Shown: positions 52,562 to 62,200, counted from the stretch's first letter. The stretch: DNA of 64,000 bases from Kibdelosporangium banguiense (GCF_017876405.1 NZ_JAGINW010000001.1:7639203-7703202); one strand, 5' to 3'. Notes: generated from the letters alone by a model not told the origin. Translations and numbers: made by a program.

Positions 52562-52829
52562 ACCTCGTTCCTTCCTGGTCCTGCGGGCCGCCCGGCGGCT
52601 GTCCTACAAGATCCATCGTGGTGGGCCGCGGGCTGCGGGCACATCGGCGAAAAGGCGAAAGCCGGTCGTCTCCTACTTTTGGTGCAAACGGGGCCGGTGG
52701 CGGCGGGTGGCGTACCGCCGTGATCGATCATGGGCAGGTCACCGCCCGCCGGACCGTGGCGTCGGCTGCTCGCGAGGACGGCAGGGAGCGTGGGCAGATA
52801 CTGTTCGTCAGCGATCCGTGGAGGCCGAC

Positions 52830-54092
52830 ATGGTTCCCGTTACCTCGCCATCACATAGGTCCTGGCCTCCGCGTCTGGTTGCCGCGTTTGGCAGTGGTGT
52901 GGCGGCGATCGGCATGCTGCTGTTTCTGCCCAGCGCGGCCGAGGCCGACCCCGACCTCGGGCCGGTGCCGGGTCCTGGTGGGGCGGCGTGGTGGATGGTC
53001 ATGGCGGTGCTGCTGGTGCAGGCCGTGATGGTCGCCTGGGCCGGTAGGGCCCCCGCGGTGGTGTTGCCCGGGGTGACCGCCGTGGCGTTGGTGCTGGTTC
53101 CAGTGGCACCGGGATCGGCGTTCACGCTCACCGCCATCGCTGTGCTGGTGTCGGTGTTCGTCGCCGTCACAGCCCGTCCGGCGCGGCCGTTGTGGGCGCC
53201 TTTGCTTGCCGCGGCGGGGTTACTACTCACCGGACAGTTCGTTACCGCGGGTGCCCGCGGCGCGTCCGGGGTGGGCGCGGCCGGGATGAGTGCGGCGTTG
53301 CAGGCCTTGCTGGTGATCGGGCTGCCGCTGCTGGTTGGTTCGGTGCTTGCGGCGCGGCGGGACGCGCATGAGGCGCGTCGGCTGGAGCTGGCGGCTCTGC
53401 GCCGGGAGCAGGATGCGCTCCTGCAGGCGGCGATCTCGCGGCAGCGCACGGCGTTGTCGCGGGAGCTCCACGACATCGCCGCCCATCACCTGTCCGGTAT
53501 CGCGATGCTGGCCGCGGTGGTTGCCCGGCAGATCGACACCAGTCCCGCCACGGCCAGGCACTCGGTGGCCCAGATCCGGGAGCAGAGCCGTGCCGTGCTC
53601 GCCGACCTGCGACGGCTGGTCGGTCTGCTGCGTGAGGAGACCGATGGGGTCCGTCCGGTGGAGACCCTCGACGCGCTGGCCGGGCTCGTCGAGGCCCGGC
53701 GGGCGGCGGGCGCCGAGATCGAGCTGTGCATGCCGCCGTGCTGGGAGGAGCCGGGGCCGCTGGCCCAGTTGGTCGCCTACCGGATGGTGCAGGAGTCACT
53801 GGCCAACGCCGCGGCGCACGCACCGGGTGCGCCCTGCACGGTCGAGGTCGGCGCGCCACGCGAGGGGCGGCTCACGATCAGCGTGCGCAACGGCGTGCCC
53901 ACCAGCCCCGACCCGGGTCCGGGTGGCGGGTTCGGCCTGGTGGGCATGGCCGAGCGGGCCCAGCTGGTCGGCGCCGATCTCGACCACGGCCCCACTCCGG
54001 AGGGTGGCTGGGAGGTGCGGCTGAGACTTCCGCTCGGGGAGACGGTCAGTACGATGTGCGCGCCCGCGAGCCTTCCGGAGGTCCCCCCTTGA
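52830..54092 (+). CDS. Sensor histidine kinase, NarL/DesK type
   Basis: The 420-residue product has five or six membrane segments in its N-terminal half, then a HisKA_3 dimerisation domain with the phosphorylated histidine in RTALSRELHDIAAHHLSGIAML, and an ATPase domain (ESLANAAAHAPGAPCTVEV; GGGFGLVGMAERAQLVGA). GTGGAGG precedes the ATG at 52830. Its stop overlaps the start of the response regulator by four bases. The signal is unknown. Confidence 0.92.
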   Translation: MVPVTSPSHRSWPPRLVAAFGSGVAAIGMLLFLPSAAEADPDLGPVPGPGGAAWWMVMAVLLVQAVMVAWAGRAPAVVLPGVTAVALVLVPVAPGSAFTLTAIAVLVSVFVAVTARPARPLWAPLLAAAGLLLTGQFVTAGARGASGVGAAGMSAALQALLVIGLPLLVGSVLAARRDAHEARRLELAALRREQDALLQAAISRQRTALSRELHDIAAHHLSGIAMLAAVVARQIDTSPATARHSVAQIREQSRAVLADLRRLVGLLREETDGVRPVETLDALAGLVEARRAAGAEIELCMPPCWEEPGPLAQLVAYRMVQESLANAAAHAPGAPCTVEVGAPREGRLTISVRNGVPTSPDPGPGGGFGLVGMAERAQLVGADLDHGPTPEGGWEVRLRLPLGETVSTMCAPASLPEVPP

Positions 54093-54769
54093 TCCGCGTG
54101 CTCATCGCCGATGACCAACCCCTGGTGCGCACCGGCTTGACGGCACTGCTGACCGCCGAGCCGGACATCGAGGTCGTCGGCGTCGCCTGTGACGGGGCGC
54201 GGGCACTGACCATGGCGCGTGAGCTGGTGCCCGACCTCGCCTGCCTCGATATCCGGATGCCCGGCCGCAGTGGCATCGACGTGGCGCGGGAGCTGTGCGC
54301 GCCACATGCCGACCCCCAGGTGCCGGTGCTCGTGCTCACGACCTTCGACCTCGACGACTACGTGTTCGGCGCGCTGGAGGCCGGGGCCTCCGGGTTTCTG
54401 CTCAAGGATTCCGAACCGGATGACATCGTGCACGCGGTCCGGCAGGTGGCCGCCGGACGGGGCACGATCGACCAGACGCTGACCCGGCGCATCCTGCGCG
54501 AGTTCGTGCACCGGCGCCGGCTGCAGCCGGTGGCCGGGCGACGGGTCGAGGAGCTGCTCACCCCGCGCGAGCACGACATCCTGTTGCTGCTCGCGGAGGG
54601 AATGTCCAACGACGACATCGCCCGTACTCTGGTCGTGGAGGTGTCGACGATCAAGTCGCACCTGGCCCGGATGCTGCCCAAGCTCGGCGTGACCTCCCGG
54701 CTCCAGGCCGTTGTGTGGGCCTACCAGAACCGCGTCGTCGCCGTACCCGGCCCGGAGCGCGTGCTCTGA
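54089..54769 (+). CDS. Response regulator, NarL/LuxR type
   Basis: The 226-residue product has a receiver domain (IRVLIADDQPLVRTGLTALL; LACLDIRMPGRSG with the phospho-acceptor aspartate; VLTTFDLDDYVFGALEAGASGFLLKD) and a LuxR helix-turn-helix (LTPREHDILLLLAEGMSNDDIARTLVVEVSTIKSHLARMLPKLG). The start is TTG at 54089, with GGAGG seven bases upstream and overlapping the kinase stop. It pairs with the kinase and may control the CPBP gene downstream. Confidence 0.93.
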   Translation: MIRVLIADDQPLVRTGLTALLTAEPDIEVVGVACDGARALTMARELVPDLACLDIRMPGRSGIDVARELCAPHADPQVPVLVLTTFDLDDYVFGALEAGASGFLLKDSEPDDIVHAVRQVAAGRGTIDQTLTRRILREFVHRRRLQPVAGRRVEELLTPREHDILLLLAEGMSNDDIARTLVVEVSTIKSHLARMLPKLGVTSRLQAVVWAYQNRVVAVPGPERVL

Positions 54770-54858
54770 GACCGGGATGTTGCATCTTTGGATGGCACCC
54801 GGGAGCTTCGGTCGTTTGCCGCTCGTGACGGACTTCGCGCGTGCGCAGGATTGCGGCC

Positions 54859-55782
54859 ATGACGACTTCGAACCACACCCCGCCGCTCACCGACCCCGGT
54901 CCCCGGCCGCCGGATCCCCCTGGTGCCGGTGGCGTGCGCGGGGTGGTGCGCCGCCATCCGTTGCTGAGCTTCTTCCTGCTCGCCAACCTGTTGAGCTGGC
55001 TGGCCTGGATGCCCTACGTCCTTTCGCAGGACGGGCTCGGCTGGTGGGCCTACCGGCTCCCGGAGTTTCTCGGGAGCACCCAGCTGACCGGTGTGCTGCC
55101 CGGCGCCTATCTCGGCCCCATCACCTCGGCGCTGCTGGTCACCGCGATCGCCGACGGGCGGGCGGGGTTGCGGCGGTGGGTCAGCCGGATGTGGCGCTGG
55201 CGGGTTCGCTGGCACTGGTACGCCATCACCCTGCTCGGTGTGCCGGCGGCGATGCTGGTCACCGGGTTGGCGTTCTCCGGTGGGCAGATCGCCGCGCCCT
55301 CGATGATGGCGCTCGCCGCCTACGTGCCTGCCCTGTTGCTCCAGATGATGACTACCGGCCTTGCCGAGGAACCGGGCTGGCGGGATTTCGCGCTGCCGCG
55401 CATGCAGCGCAAGTTCGGCCCGCTGGCCGGAACGATGATCCTCGGTCCATTGTGGGCGGTCTGGCACCTGCCGTTGTTCCTGACCGAGTGGGGTGGCTGG
55501 CCGGACGCGGACTGGACCCGCCCGGTCGCGTTCGCGGTGTTCTGCGTCGCGTTCAACGTGGTGATGACGTGGGTGTTCAATCGCACCGGGGAGAGCCTGC
55601 CGCTGGCGATGCTGCTGCACGTCAGTGCCAACAACTTCGCCTCGGTCATGTGGTCGGAGACGTTCCCCGGCATCGACACTGACAAGGCGATGCAGGCCAT
55701 GGCCGCAGGCGCGGCCGTCACCGCGGTACTGGTCCTGATCGGCACCCGCGGACGGCTCGGCTACCGCCAGCCGACGGACTGA
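54859..55782 (+). CDS. CPBP family intramembrane protease
   Basis: The 307-residue membrane protein has the CPBP (Abi/CAAX protease) motifs: AEEPGWRDFALPRMQ gives the E-E-x-x-x-R, LGPLWAVWHLPLFL gives the second motif with His, and LLHVSANNF the last His/Asn pair. Family members cut prenylated or other membrane proteins and have roles in peptide maturation or immunity. It follows the two-component pair by 89 bases and may be its target. A hairpin lies downstream. Confidence 0.88.
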   Translation: MTTSNHTPPLTDPGPRPPDPPGAGGVRGVVRRHPLLSFFLLANLLSWLAWMPYVLSQDGLGWWAYRLPEFLGSTQLTGVLPGAYLGPITSALLVTAIADGRAGLRRWVSRMWRWRVRWHWYAITLLGVPAAMLVTGLAFSGGQIAAPSMMALAAYVPALLLQMMTTGLAEEPGWRDFALPRMQRKFGPLAGTMILGPLWAVWHLPLFLTEWGGWPDADWTRPVAFAVFCVAFNVVMTWVFNRTGESLPLAMLLHVSANNFASVMWSETFPGIDTDKAMQAMAAGAAVTAVLVLIGTRGRLGYRQPTD

Positions 55783-55810
55783 CCATCCGGTCCGCCCAGC
55801 CTCCGCCAAC

Positions 55811-55850
55811 AGGACCCTCAGTGGGCCAACCCGAAGGGCGGGGTCCTTTC
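55811..55850. terminator. Hairpin between convergent CPBP and DUF4157 genes
   Basis: AGGACCC and GGGTCCT form a 7-bp stem around a GC-rich loop, followed by TTTC. It can serve the plus-strand transcript and, from the other side, the DUF4157 gene. Confidence 0.6.
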
Positions 55851-55896
55851 GGCGGGTTTTGCCGGGTTTGGTACTGGTTTGTCTCTTATTGTGGGC

Positions 55897-58800
55897 TCAG
55901 AACGTTGTGCGGCCTCCTGCTGCCGATCTTCTGAGGCGTTCGTGGAGTATTCCGTCGAACTGGGCCAGTTGGCGGGCTTTTACTTCTTCCAGTTTGGGGC
56001 GGTAGAAATCGGCCATGGAGGCGTTGGCCGGGTGGCCTCGGCTGGGACCGTTCGTCTGCTGCTCCGCTGCGATTTGGCGGAGGGTCCGGTCGACTGCTTC
56101 GGTAATGAAACGGGCGAAGCGGGACATCATGTGGTCGTGTTCGTCGTCGGCACTGTCGCCGAATCCCAGGCCGCCGTCTGCGTGCAGTTCTGCCATGTAG
56201 GCGTCGGCCCAGTCGCGGATTTCGTCCATGATCTGGCGGTCGCCTTCGTCGCCGCCTCCGCCGGAGGTTTTCCACTCGGCCGCGCGTTCGTAGAGCATGA
56301 CCGTGCTCATCGACCTGTATTCGGCGTCCGTGACTCGGGGCAGGCGGAGTCCTTCGAGCATGGCGTTGAAGTAGCCGTTGGGAATCAGGTGCTCGGCTTC
56401 CAGGCGCCAGACGAGAATGTCGTCGAATCGCCTGTGTTGCGCCCTGTATGGACGTACGTCGCCGAGGCCTGGAGCGTCGGTGGGTGGGACGCCGTTGGCC
56501 AGGACCCAGGCTCTGATCGCCGCTACCGCTCGTTCGACCTCTGCTTTTCCTAGTCGCACCCGCTCGGGCGGGATGCCGACTTCTGCTCCGCGGCTTCTGG
56601 CGAATTCCGGATTGTCGTACTGGGCGAGGTTCGCGGTGTAGGCGGTGGCTGCGGTGACGTAGGTCTGGTACAGCGCCTGGAGGGCGGGGTTCGGCACGCT
56701 CGACACCGGGATCGGGTTCGAGTGCAACACCAGGTTGTGGAAGTCGCCGTCGGTCTGCAGGGTGTGGCCGCCGTCGGCCAGGTCGAGCGGCTCGTTGACC
56801 ACCAGTTCGCCTGGGGCACCCGGCACCGGCGCCGCGGGTGCGCCAGGTGGTTGCTCCGCGGCCGGCTGCTCGCCGCCGATGCCCAGGGCGCCCATGGCGG
56901 ACTGGCCCAGGCTGACGGCCTGCTGGATCAGCCAGTCGATGGCGGAGTCGACCATTTCCCGCAGACCGGTGATGATCTCGACGATCTTCTCCGGGATGTT
57001 GCCGATGCCGACCTGGTTTGCCAGGAAGCCGATGGCGATCGGCACGGCGTGCGCAAGGCCCTGGGTGATCTTCTGGGCACCGGGGACGATGTTGCCGGCC
57101 GCGACCTGGGCGAATGTGGTGACGTACTCGTCGACGATGGTGAGGATGTCGCGTAGGTACTCGATGGCCGACTGGATGGCGTTGAAGAACGCGATGAAGC
57201 TGTTGATCACGGCCATCACGCCGGTCGGGTCCAGCATCGAGATCAGCTTCGCGGTGACCTTCTCGACGATCTCCGACATGATCCAGTTCTTGGCCATCTC
57301 GACGACGGTGTCCCAGAGCCCGCTGAGCCGGTCGGTGACGTACTGCCAGATCGCGGCCGCGCCACCCTGCTGGACGTCCTTGATGAACTGCCAGGCGCCG
57401 GTGAGCCGGTCGACGCCGCCGCGCATCTGCTGCATGCGTTCCGGCCCGATGTGCTCGCCGACCTTCTGCCACAACGAGTCCGCGGTGATGCCCAGCACCT
57501 GCAGGGCCAGGCCGAGGATGGACTCCAGCGACAGGTCGGGCGGCCGGGTGATGCCGATCTGGCCCAGTCCCCGCAACAGCCATGAGGTGAGCCCGTCGAG
57601 CAGGAACGGCAGGATGTTGTCGAAGAAGCCCATGAAGCCGGACTTCAGCGCCTGCAACATGTTCAGCAGGAACGCCACCGGGTCGCGCTGGATGTCGTCG
57701 ATGGCCGCGGCGGCGTTGCTGACGATGTTGCCGATCAGGTCCGACGGGAAGTTCATCAGCTTGAGGATCAGCTCGATGACGACCTGCACGACCTCGGTGA
57801 CGAACTCCAGGATCCGGTTGAGCGGATCCTGGAACCGGGCCAGCACCCGTTCGAACGCCGGAATCGGGGCCAGCAGGTCGTCGAGGGTGAGACTGTTCCA
57901 GATGCCCAGGAACGTGCCGGTGATCAGGTCGGTGGTGATGTTGAGCCGGGCCATCGCGCTCTCGATGCGGCCGGCCGCGTCGTCGATCACGCCGGACTCG
58001 GCCAGTTGCTGATATGTGGCCTCGCCGTTGGGCAGCAACGCGATGAAGCCGCCGATCAGGTTCGCGGCGGTGCGCGGCACGGCTTCGCCGGTGAACGGGT
58101 TCTGCCGGATCATCACGGTCATCAGCCGGAATCCGGGCATCTCGTGGGCGTGCTGCGACAGCCAGCCCAGCAGCGAGGCCTTGATCAGCTCGAGCGCCTT
58201 GCTGATCACCGTCCACGCGAAGTCGCCGATTCGCTTGACCAGGTCGAAAGCCCGCTGCGCCAACGGCGGCAGGGTGTCGAGCAGCCTGGGCAGGTTCTGT
58301 GGCGAGATCGCGTCCCACGCGTCGGCGAACAGTTGGAGCAGGTCGTTCTTGATGCTCACGAACGTGGCGAACTGGGTGTCGAGCCAGTCGGCGGTCTGCT
58401 GCAACGTGCCGCGCTCGGTCATCTGCGCGAGCACCTGGTCCTTGCCGATCAGACGCAGGAAGTCGCCCAGGATCTCCACAGTGGGCGCGTTGACGTCGGT
58501 GCCGCGCAACGGGTCGTAGTGCAGCACCTTCCGCGCCAGGTCCCACACCGGTTTGATCTGCGGGCCCTGCAGGTGCGGCTCGGCCACCTCGGCGACCACC
58601 GCACGGACCTTCTCGATGACCTGGTCGACGATCCCGCCGACGAAACCGCTGACATCGTTGAGGATCGCGTCGACGTACCGGCGCACGATCGCGGCGTTGC
58701 CGTCGATGCCGTTGGTGACCGACAGTTCGTCCCACGCCGCGCCGATGTCCCGCTCGATCCGGGCCATGGTCAGGTTGTGCGCCGACAGCCCGTCGGTCAC

Positions 58801-59679
58801 CAGTGTGTACACGTCGCCCAGGACGTCGACCGCCTGCAGCACCTGGCCGACGTTGGCGCCGAACGGCCCGTAGGTGAGCAGCTTCTCGATCAGCTGTGTG
58901 CGGCTCATCTGGACCGGCTGGCCGGTGATCGGGTCCTTGCCGATGATGCCGGCGAGCAGGTCGTAACCGGGGATCGCGGAGATCGCGGACTTGACGCCGT
59001 CCAGGATGAAGTCCGGGATCAGATCCGTGGCGTCTCGCGAGACGTCTGGCGCGACACCGTGCACATCTCCGGCTGAGCGCTGCTGCGTCACGCGCGTGGC
59101 GACGTCCTCGGCCTCACGCTCGCTCGCATCGGCGGGATCGCTCACGGTCGCCGAACTCGCCGACAACGCCCCGCCTTGTTGCAGTGTGTGCGTCACTTCG
59201 TGGGCCAGCAGGTGGTATCCCTGCTGCGAACCGGGAGAGAACTGGCCTTCGCCGAAGTAGATGTCCTTGTTCACGGTGAACGCGTTCGCGCTCACCTCCG
59301 CGGCGAGCTGACTCGACTGCGACCCGATGTGCAGCCGGACATCACCCAACGAGGTGCCGAACGAAGACTCCAGGCTTTGACGGTGTTCGTCGGGGATCGG
59401 CCGTCCTGCTTCGGCAGTGCCCAACCTGTCGGTGAACCCGGACGGTGCCGCACCGCCGCCTTGTCCAGGCCGGCCGACGGCACGCTGCACGGCCGCGTTC
59501 CCGGCCACGGACAAACCCGCAAGATGGCTGCCCGAATTACGCGTTTGCCGCGCGAAAGCGGCATTCCCGGCAGCGCCGATCGTCGCCAGCGCGACAGGCA
59601 TTTCGCCGGCCGCAGGCGCTGGCGTTCGGTCCTCGATCGGTGACGCCGTTTGCGTCACAGCGGCGTCGTGCTCACTCAT
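55897..59679 (-). CDS. DUF4157 protein, extracellular contractile injection system (eCIS) cargo-like
   Basis: The 1260-residue product has no signal peptide. Residues 90-200 match DUF4157: GTSLGDVRLHIGSQSSQLAAEVSANAFTVNKDIYFGEGQFSPG then LLAHEVTHTLQQ with H-E-x-x-H at 160-164. About 700 residues of amphipathic helices follow, with two related segments containing KDPITGQPV and QNPFTGEAV. A proline-rich link then leads to a C-terminal domain of about 280 residues with WRLEAEHLIPNGYF (His1097). DUF4157 is known as a loading/core domain of cargo proteins of extracellular contractile injection systems. I infer that this is a large effector whose C-terminus is the active part; no injection-system genes are in the window. 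Confidence 0.8.
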   Translation of the reverse strand: MSEHDAAVTQTASPIEDRTPAPAAGEMPVALATIGAAGNAAFARQTRNSGSHLAGLSVAGNAAVQRAVGRPGQGGGAAPSGFTDRLGTAEAGRPIPDEHRQSLESSFGTSLGDVRLHIGSQSSQLAAEVSANAFTVNKDIYFGEGQFSPGSQQGYHLLAHEVTHTLQQGGALSASSATVSDPADASEREAEDVATRVTQQRSAGDVHGVAPDVSRDATDLIPDFILDGVKSAISAIPGYDLLAGIIGKDPITGQPVQMSRTQLIEKLLTYGPFGANVGQVLQAVDVLGDVYTLVTDGLSAHNLTMARIERDIGAAWDELSVTNGIDGNAAIVRRYVDAILNDVSGFVGGIVDQVIEKVRAVVAEVAEPHLQGPQIKPVWDLARKVLHYDPLRGTDVNAPTVEILGDFLRLIGKDQVLAQMTERGTLQQTADWLDTQFATFVSIKNDLLQLFADAWDAISPQNLPRLLDTLPPLAQRAFDLVKRIGDFAWTVISKALELIKASLLGWLSQHAHEMPGFRLMTVMIRQNPFTGEAVPRTAANLIGGFIALLPNGEATYQQLAESGVIDDAAGRIESAMARLNITTDLITGTFLGIWNSLTLDDLLAPIPAFERVLARFQDPLNRILEFVTEVVQVVIELILKLMNFPSDLIGNIVSNAAAAIDDIQRDPVAFLLNMLQALKSGFMGFFDNILPFLLDGLTSWLLRGLGQIGITRPPDLSLESILGLALQVLGITADSLWQKVGEHIGPERMQQMRGGVDRLTGAWQFIKDVQQGGAAAIWQYVTDRLSGLWDTVVEMAKNWIMSEIVEKVTAKLISMLDPTGVMAVINSFIAFFNAIQSAIEYLRDILTIVDEYVTTFAQVAAGNIVPGAQKITQGLAHAVPIAIGFLANQVGIGNIPEKIVEIITGLREMVDSAIDWLIQQAVSLGQSAMGALGIGGEQPAAEQPPGAPAAPVPGAPGELVVNEPLDLADGGHTLQTDGDFHNLVLHSNPIPVSSVPNPALQALYQTYVTAATAYTANLAQYDNPEFARSRGAEVGIPPERVRLGKAEVERAVAAIRAWVLANGVPPTDAPGLGDVRPYRAQHRRFDDILVWRLEAEHLIPNGYFNAMLEGLRLPRVTDAEYRSMSTVMLYERAAEWKTSGGGGDEGDRQIMDEIRDWADAYMAELHADGGLGFGDSADDEHDHMMSRFARFITEAVDRTLRQIAAEQQTNGPSRGHPANASMADFYRPKLEEVKARQLAQFDGILHERLRRSAAGGRTTF

Positions 59680-59943
59680 CCGATTGCCCAGTTGATCGCT
59701 CCCACCTGCCGAATTGTTGTTGCACCGGGCGTGGTGGGTCAGGCGAATCCGGGCGCCTTAAAGGGCGGCCTTGCGGGCAGTTCCTTGTCCACGAATCGGC
59801 GTGGAATCCGGTGAGCAAGCCAGCGGCCCGGCGGGATTGTCGGACCCCCTTGGTAGCGTTCGAGCGCCTGCGGGCAGCAGGTCCGGTGCAGGGGCAGTGG
59901 TTGATATCGGCATGGCTGGGAGCGGTTCTGTAGCCGCCCTCGT

Positions 59944-61296
59944 GTGCTCGAGGACCGGCCCATCGCCCATCGGATCTCGGACCTGCCGCCCGTGGGTACG
60001 GACCAGGAGCTGGAGGAGATGGACGAGCTTGTCGCGGAGACGGTGAGCAAGATCGGGTACGGGGACGCGTTCTTCGCGTGGCCGGAGGCGGCGGCGAGGC
60101 GGTTCTGTGAACTGGTGCGGGTGAACACGGGACGCGATCCGGAGGGGACGGCGCGGTTTCTGAGGTGGATGCGGGCGGAGACGCCGATGCGTTACCCGGC
60201 ATTGGTTGGGGTGGCGGCGTTTGTGCGGGAGCGGTTGGCCAAAGGGGAGCACGGGCTGTCGCGGCAACTGGTCGACGGGGTGCTGCAGCGAGCTGATGAT
60301 CCAGGGCATCTGCTCGCGTATTGGTTGTCGACGTACGGCCGGATACCGAAGCCGGTGAAGCGTGGCGTGGCGGACGCGGTTGTCAGGCTGTACGACGAAG
60401 AAGCGTTGTGGCGCTACGACTCGGACGCGCGTCACATTGAGTCGCCGAGGTTCATCGGGACGAGCGGTGGTGTGCGGACAAGGCGGCCGTTGCGGTTTCG
60501 GGACGTGATCGCTTTGACGCATCCGGTTGCCGCCGACGAGAAGCAAGCCGAGGTGTTCAGGCGTGCGCGCGGGCGGACACCGGGACCGAACGGCAGGGCC
60601 GGCCGCGACAAGTTACGTACGCTGGACCGCCAGGGCTGGGACTGGCTCGTGTCCACAATGTCCGTGCCCGGACTGCTGGCGAACTTGCGGTTGTTCGACA
60701 GCGTGTCGATCCCGTTCGAGACGGCGATGACGGTCGCCGCCAGGATCGCCCAGCCAGGCGAAGGCATCCGGCCGATGCGGTATGCGGCAGCGTGGAAAGC
60801 GGTGACGACCGACCGGTGGCGGCCCGCGCTGGCAGCGGGTGCGGCTCGCAGTCTCCGGCAGATCCCGGAGATCCCGGGCCGCACGTTGGTGGCGATCAGC
60901 CCGGACACGGCGGAAGGCGCGGCGTTCGGCCTGTCGCTCGCACAGCGTTGCGCGAGCGTGGAAGTCCAGGCGGTCGGTGGCGAGCCGTTCGACGTGCAGC
61001 GGGGAGAGTCGCCGCTGCATGCCCTGATCCGTTGGCAGGCGGCGGATCGGCGCCCTGCCCGGGACGCGCGGTACGAATCTCTCGGCAAGGGTGATCACGA
61101 CCGGGTCGTGTACATCTCGAGATGGGTCCACGAACCCGGTGAAGCGGACGTGGATGTGCCGATGTACTTATGGCAGACCGGCGACCCGCGCAGGCAAGTG
61201 CGTGATGAGGCTCCGGCTGGCAACAAGACGGTGTTCTACGGCATATGCGACGCCTCCTTCGACGCGATCCCGATCATGGAAGGCGCCTACCGCTAG
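59944..61296 (+). CDS. TROVE domain protein (Ro60/Rsr-like)
   Basis: The 450-residue product matches the TROVE module of Ro ribonucleoproteins: GTARFLRWMRAETPMRYPALVGVAAFVRERL, SRQLVDGVLQRADDPGHLLAYWLSTYGRIPKPVKRGVADAVVRLYDE and LRFRDVIALTHP. Ro proteins bind Y RNAs and misfolded small RNAs, acting in RNA quality control and stress survival. The C-terminal part has the strand-helix layout of a von Willebrand A domain (TLVAISPDTAEGAAFGLSLAQRC) but lacks the D-x-S-x-S metal site. The GTG at 59944 is the longest start and has no strong ribosome-binding site. Confidence 0.85.
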   Translation: MLEDRPIAHRISDLPPVGTDQELEEMDELVAETVSKIGYGDAFFAWPEAAARRFCELVRVNTGRDPEGTARFLRWMRAETPMRYPALVGVAAFVRERLAKGEHGLSRQLVDGVLQRADDPGHLLAYWLSTYGRIPKPVKRGVADAVVRLYDEEALWRYDSDARHIESPRFIGTSGGVRTRRPLRFRDVIALTHPVAADEKQAEVFRRARGRTPGPNGRAGRDKLRTLDRQGWDWLVSTMSVPGLLANLRLFDSVSIPFETAMTVAARIAQPGEGIRPMRYAAAWKAVTTDRWRPALAAGAARSLRQIPEIPGRTLVAISPDTAEGAAFGLSLAQRCASVEVQAVGGEPFDVQRGESPLHALIRWQAADRRPARDARYESLGKGDHDRVVYISRWVHEPGEADVDVPMYLWQTGDPRRQVRDEAPAGNKTVFYGICDASFDAIPIMEGAYR

Positions 61297-61306
61297 GGTG
61301 CACGCC
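61294..61306 (+). promoter_or_regulatory. Leaderless-type -10 box for the DUF2199 gene
   Basis: TAGGGT, overlapping the stop codon of the TROVE gene, lies seven bases before the ATG at 61307. Confidence 0.5.
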
Positions 61307-62200
61307 ATGGTTGCTGACCAGACAGTCCGTTGCGGGTGTTGCGACGCTCCCATCGCGGTGACGGACCGGATGGACATCCGCGCGATGTTGCCCGACGCGG
61401 CGATCGGCCTGCCTGAGGAGAACCTGCACGAGATCACTCCGGGGCTGCTGCGCGTGGACGGCCTGGGCTCGTTCGCCCGGTGCCTGCTGCCGGTGCGGCT
61501 CAGCGGCGATCTCGAAGTGGTCTTCGGGGTCTGGATCAAGATCGGTGACGCCGATCTGGACCATGTGGCGGCTGTCTGGGACAAACGCGACTACGTCGAT
61601 GTGGTCCTGCACGGCACGTTCGCCAACTCGATCATCCCGTGGGGCGACGCGATACTGGGCGCGCCGGTCACCGCCATGGTTCAGGACGTCGACGAGATCC
61701 CCTACATCGAAGCGTCCGACGACGCCGAGTTCGAGAAGCTGCTGACCGATGTCTGGGACCGTGACCATGTACTGAGCCGGTTCGCGCACGCGCTGCCGGT
61801 GGCTGTGCGGGAGACGATCGGCGAACGCTGGAGCATCGAGCGGAGCGCGGGAATGGCCGCCCGCGTGGTCGAAACCGGCGCCACGCAGTACAGCGGGCCG
61901 GGCCGGACGGTATTCGTCGACGAACTCAGAGATCCGATGAACCGGACAGCGGATGAAATGCTCGCCCAGATGCTGGAGAATTTCCCGGAACTCCCGCCGG
62001 AGCAGATCTTCACGACCCGGAACGGCGACGAGATCCGCGACGCCCGTTGGCTCACGCAGGACGTCGACGGGGAGATCAGGCACGAGCTGTACGGGTACGC
62101 CATCCGCCCCGGCAGCATGATGGCCATCGTCTGCATCCACGACACGCCCGAAGACCACGCGTGGGCGATGCACGTGTTCAACTCGATCCGCAACGTCTGA
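61307..62200 (+). CDS. DUF2199 domain protein
   Basis: The 297-residue product starts with a zinc-ribbon-like VRCGCCDAPI and the DUF2199 pattern (ENLHEITPGLLRVDGLGSFARCLLPVRLSGDLEVVFGVWIKI; AAVWDKRDYVDVVLHGTFANSIIPWG). The C-terminal 120 residues are a second alpha/beta region (DEIRDARWLTQDVDGEIRHELYGYAI). Function unknown. It starts ten bases after the TROVE gene, and a -10 box overlaps that stop, so it has its own promoter and may also be read through. Confidence 0.82.
   Translation: MVADQTVRCGCCDAPIAVTDRMDIRAMLPDAAIGLPEENLHEITPGLLRVDGLGSFARCLLPVRLSGDLEVVFGVWIKIGDADLDHVAAVWDKRDYVDVVLHGTFANSIIPWGDAILGAPVTAMVQDVDEIPYIEASDDAEFEKLLTDVWDRDHVLSRFAHALPVAVRETIGERWSIERSAGMAARVVETGATQYSGPGRTVFVDELRDPMNRTADEMLAQMLENFPELPPEQIFTTRNGDEIRDARWLTQDVDGEIRHELYGYAIRPGSMMAIVCIHDTPEDHAWAMHVFNSIRNV

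Noticed and set aside
55886..58735. 949-residue frame opposite-phase within the DUF4157 gene on the same strand
   Set aside because: Arg/Pro/Gly-rich shadow of a high-GC gene; the DUF4157 frame has recognisable domains and a normal composition.
59680..59943. Y RNA or tRNA-like element upstream of the TROVE gene (GTTCGAG near 59858)
   Set aside because: The bases around it do not form a convincing T-arm or acceptor stem by eye; a covariance search would be needed.
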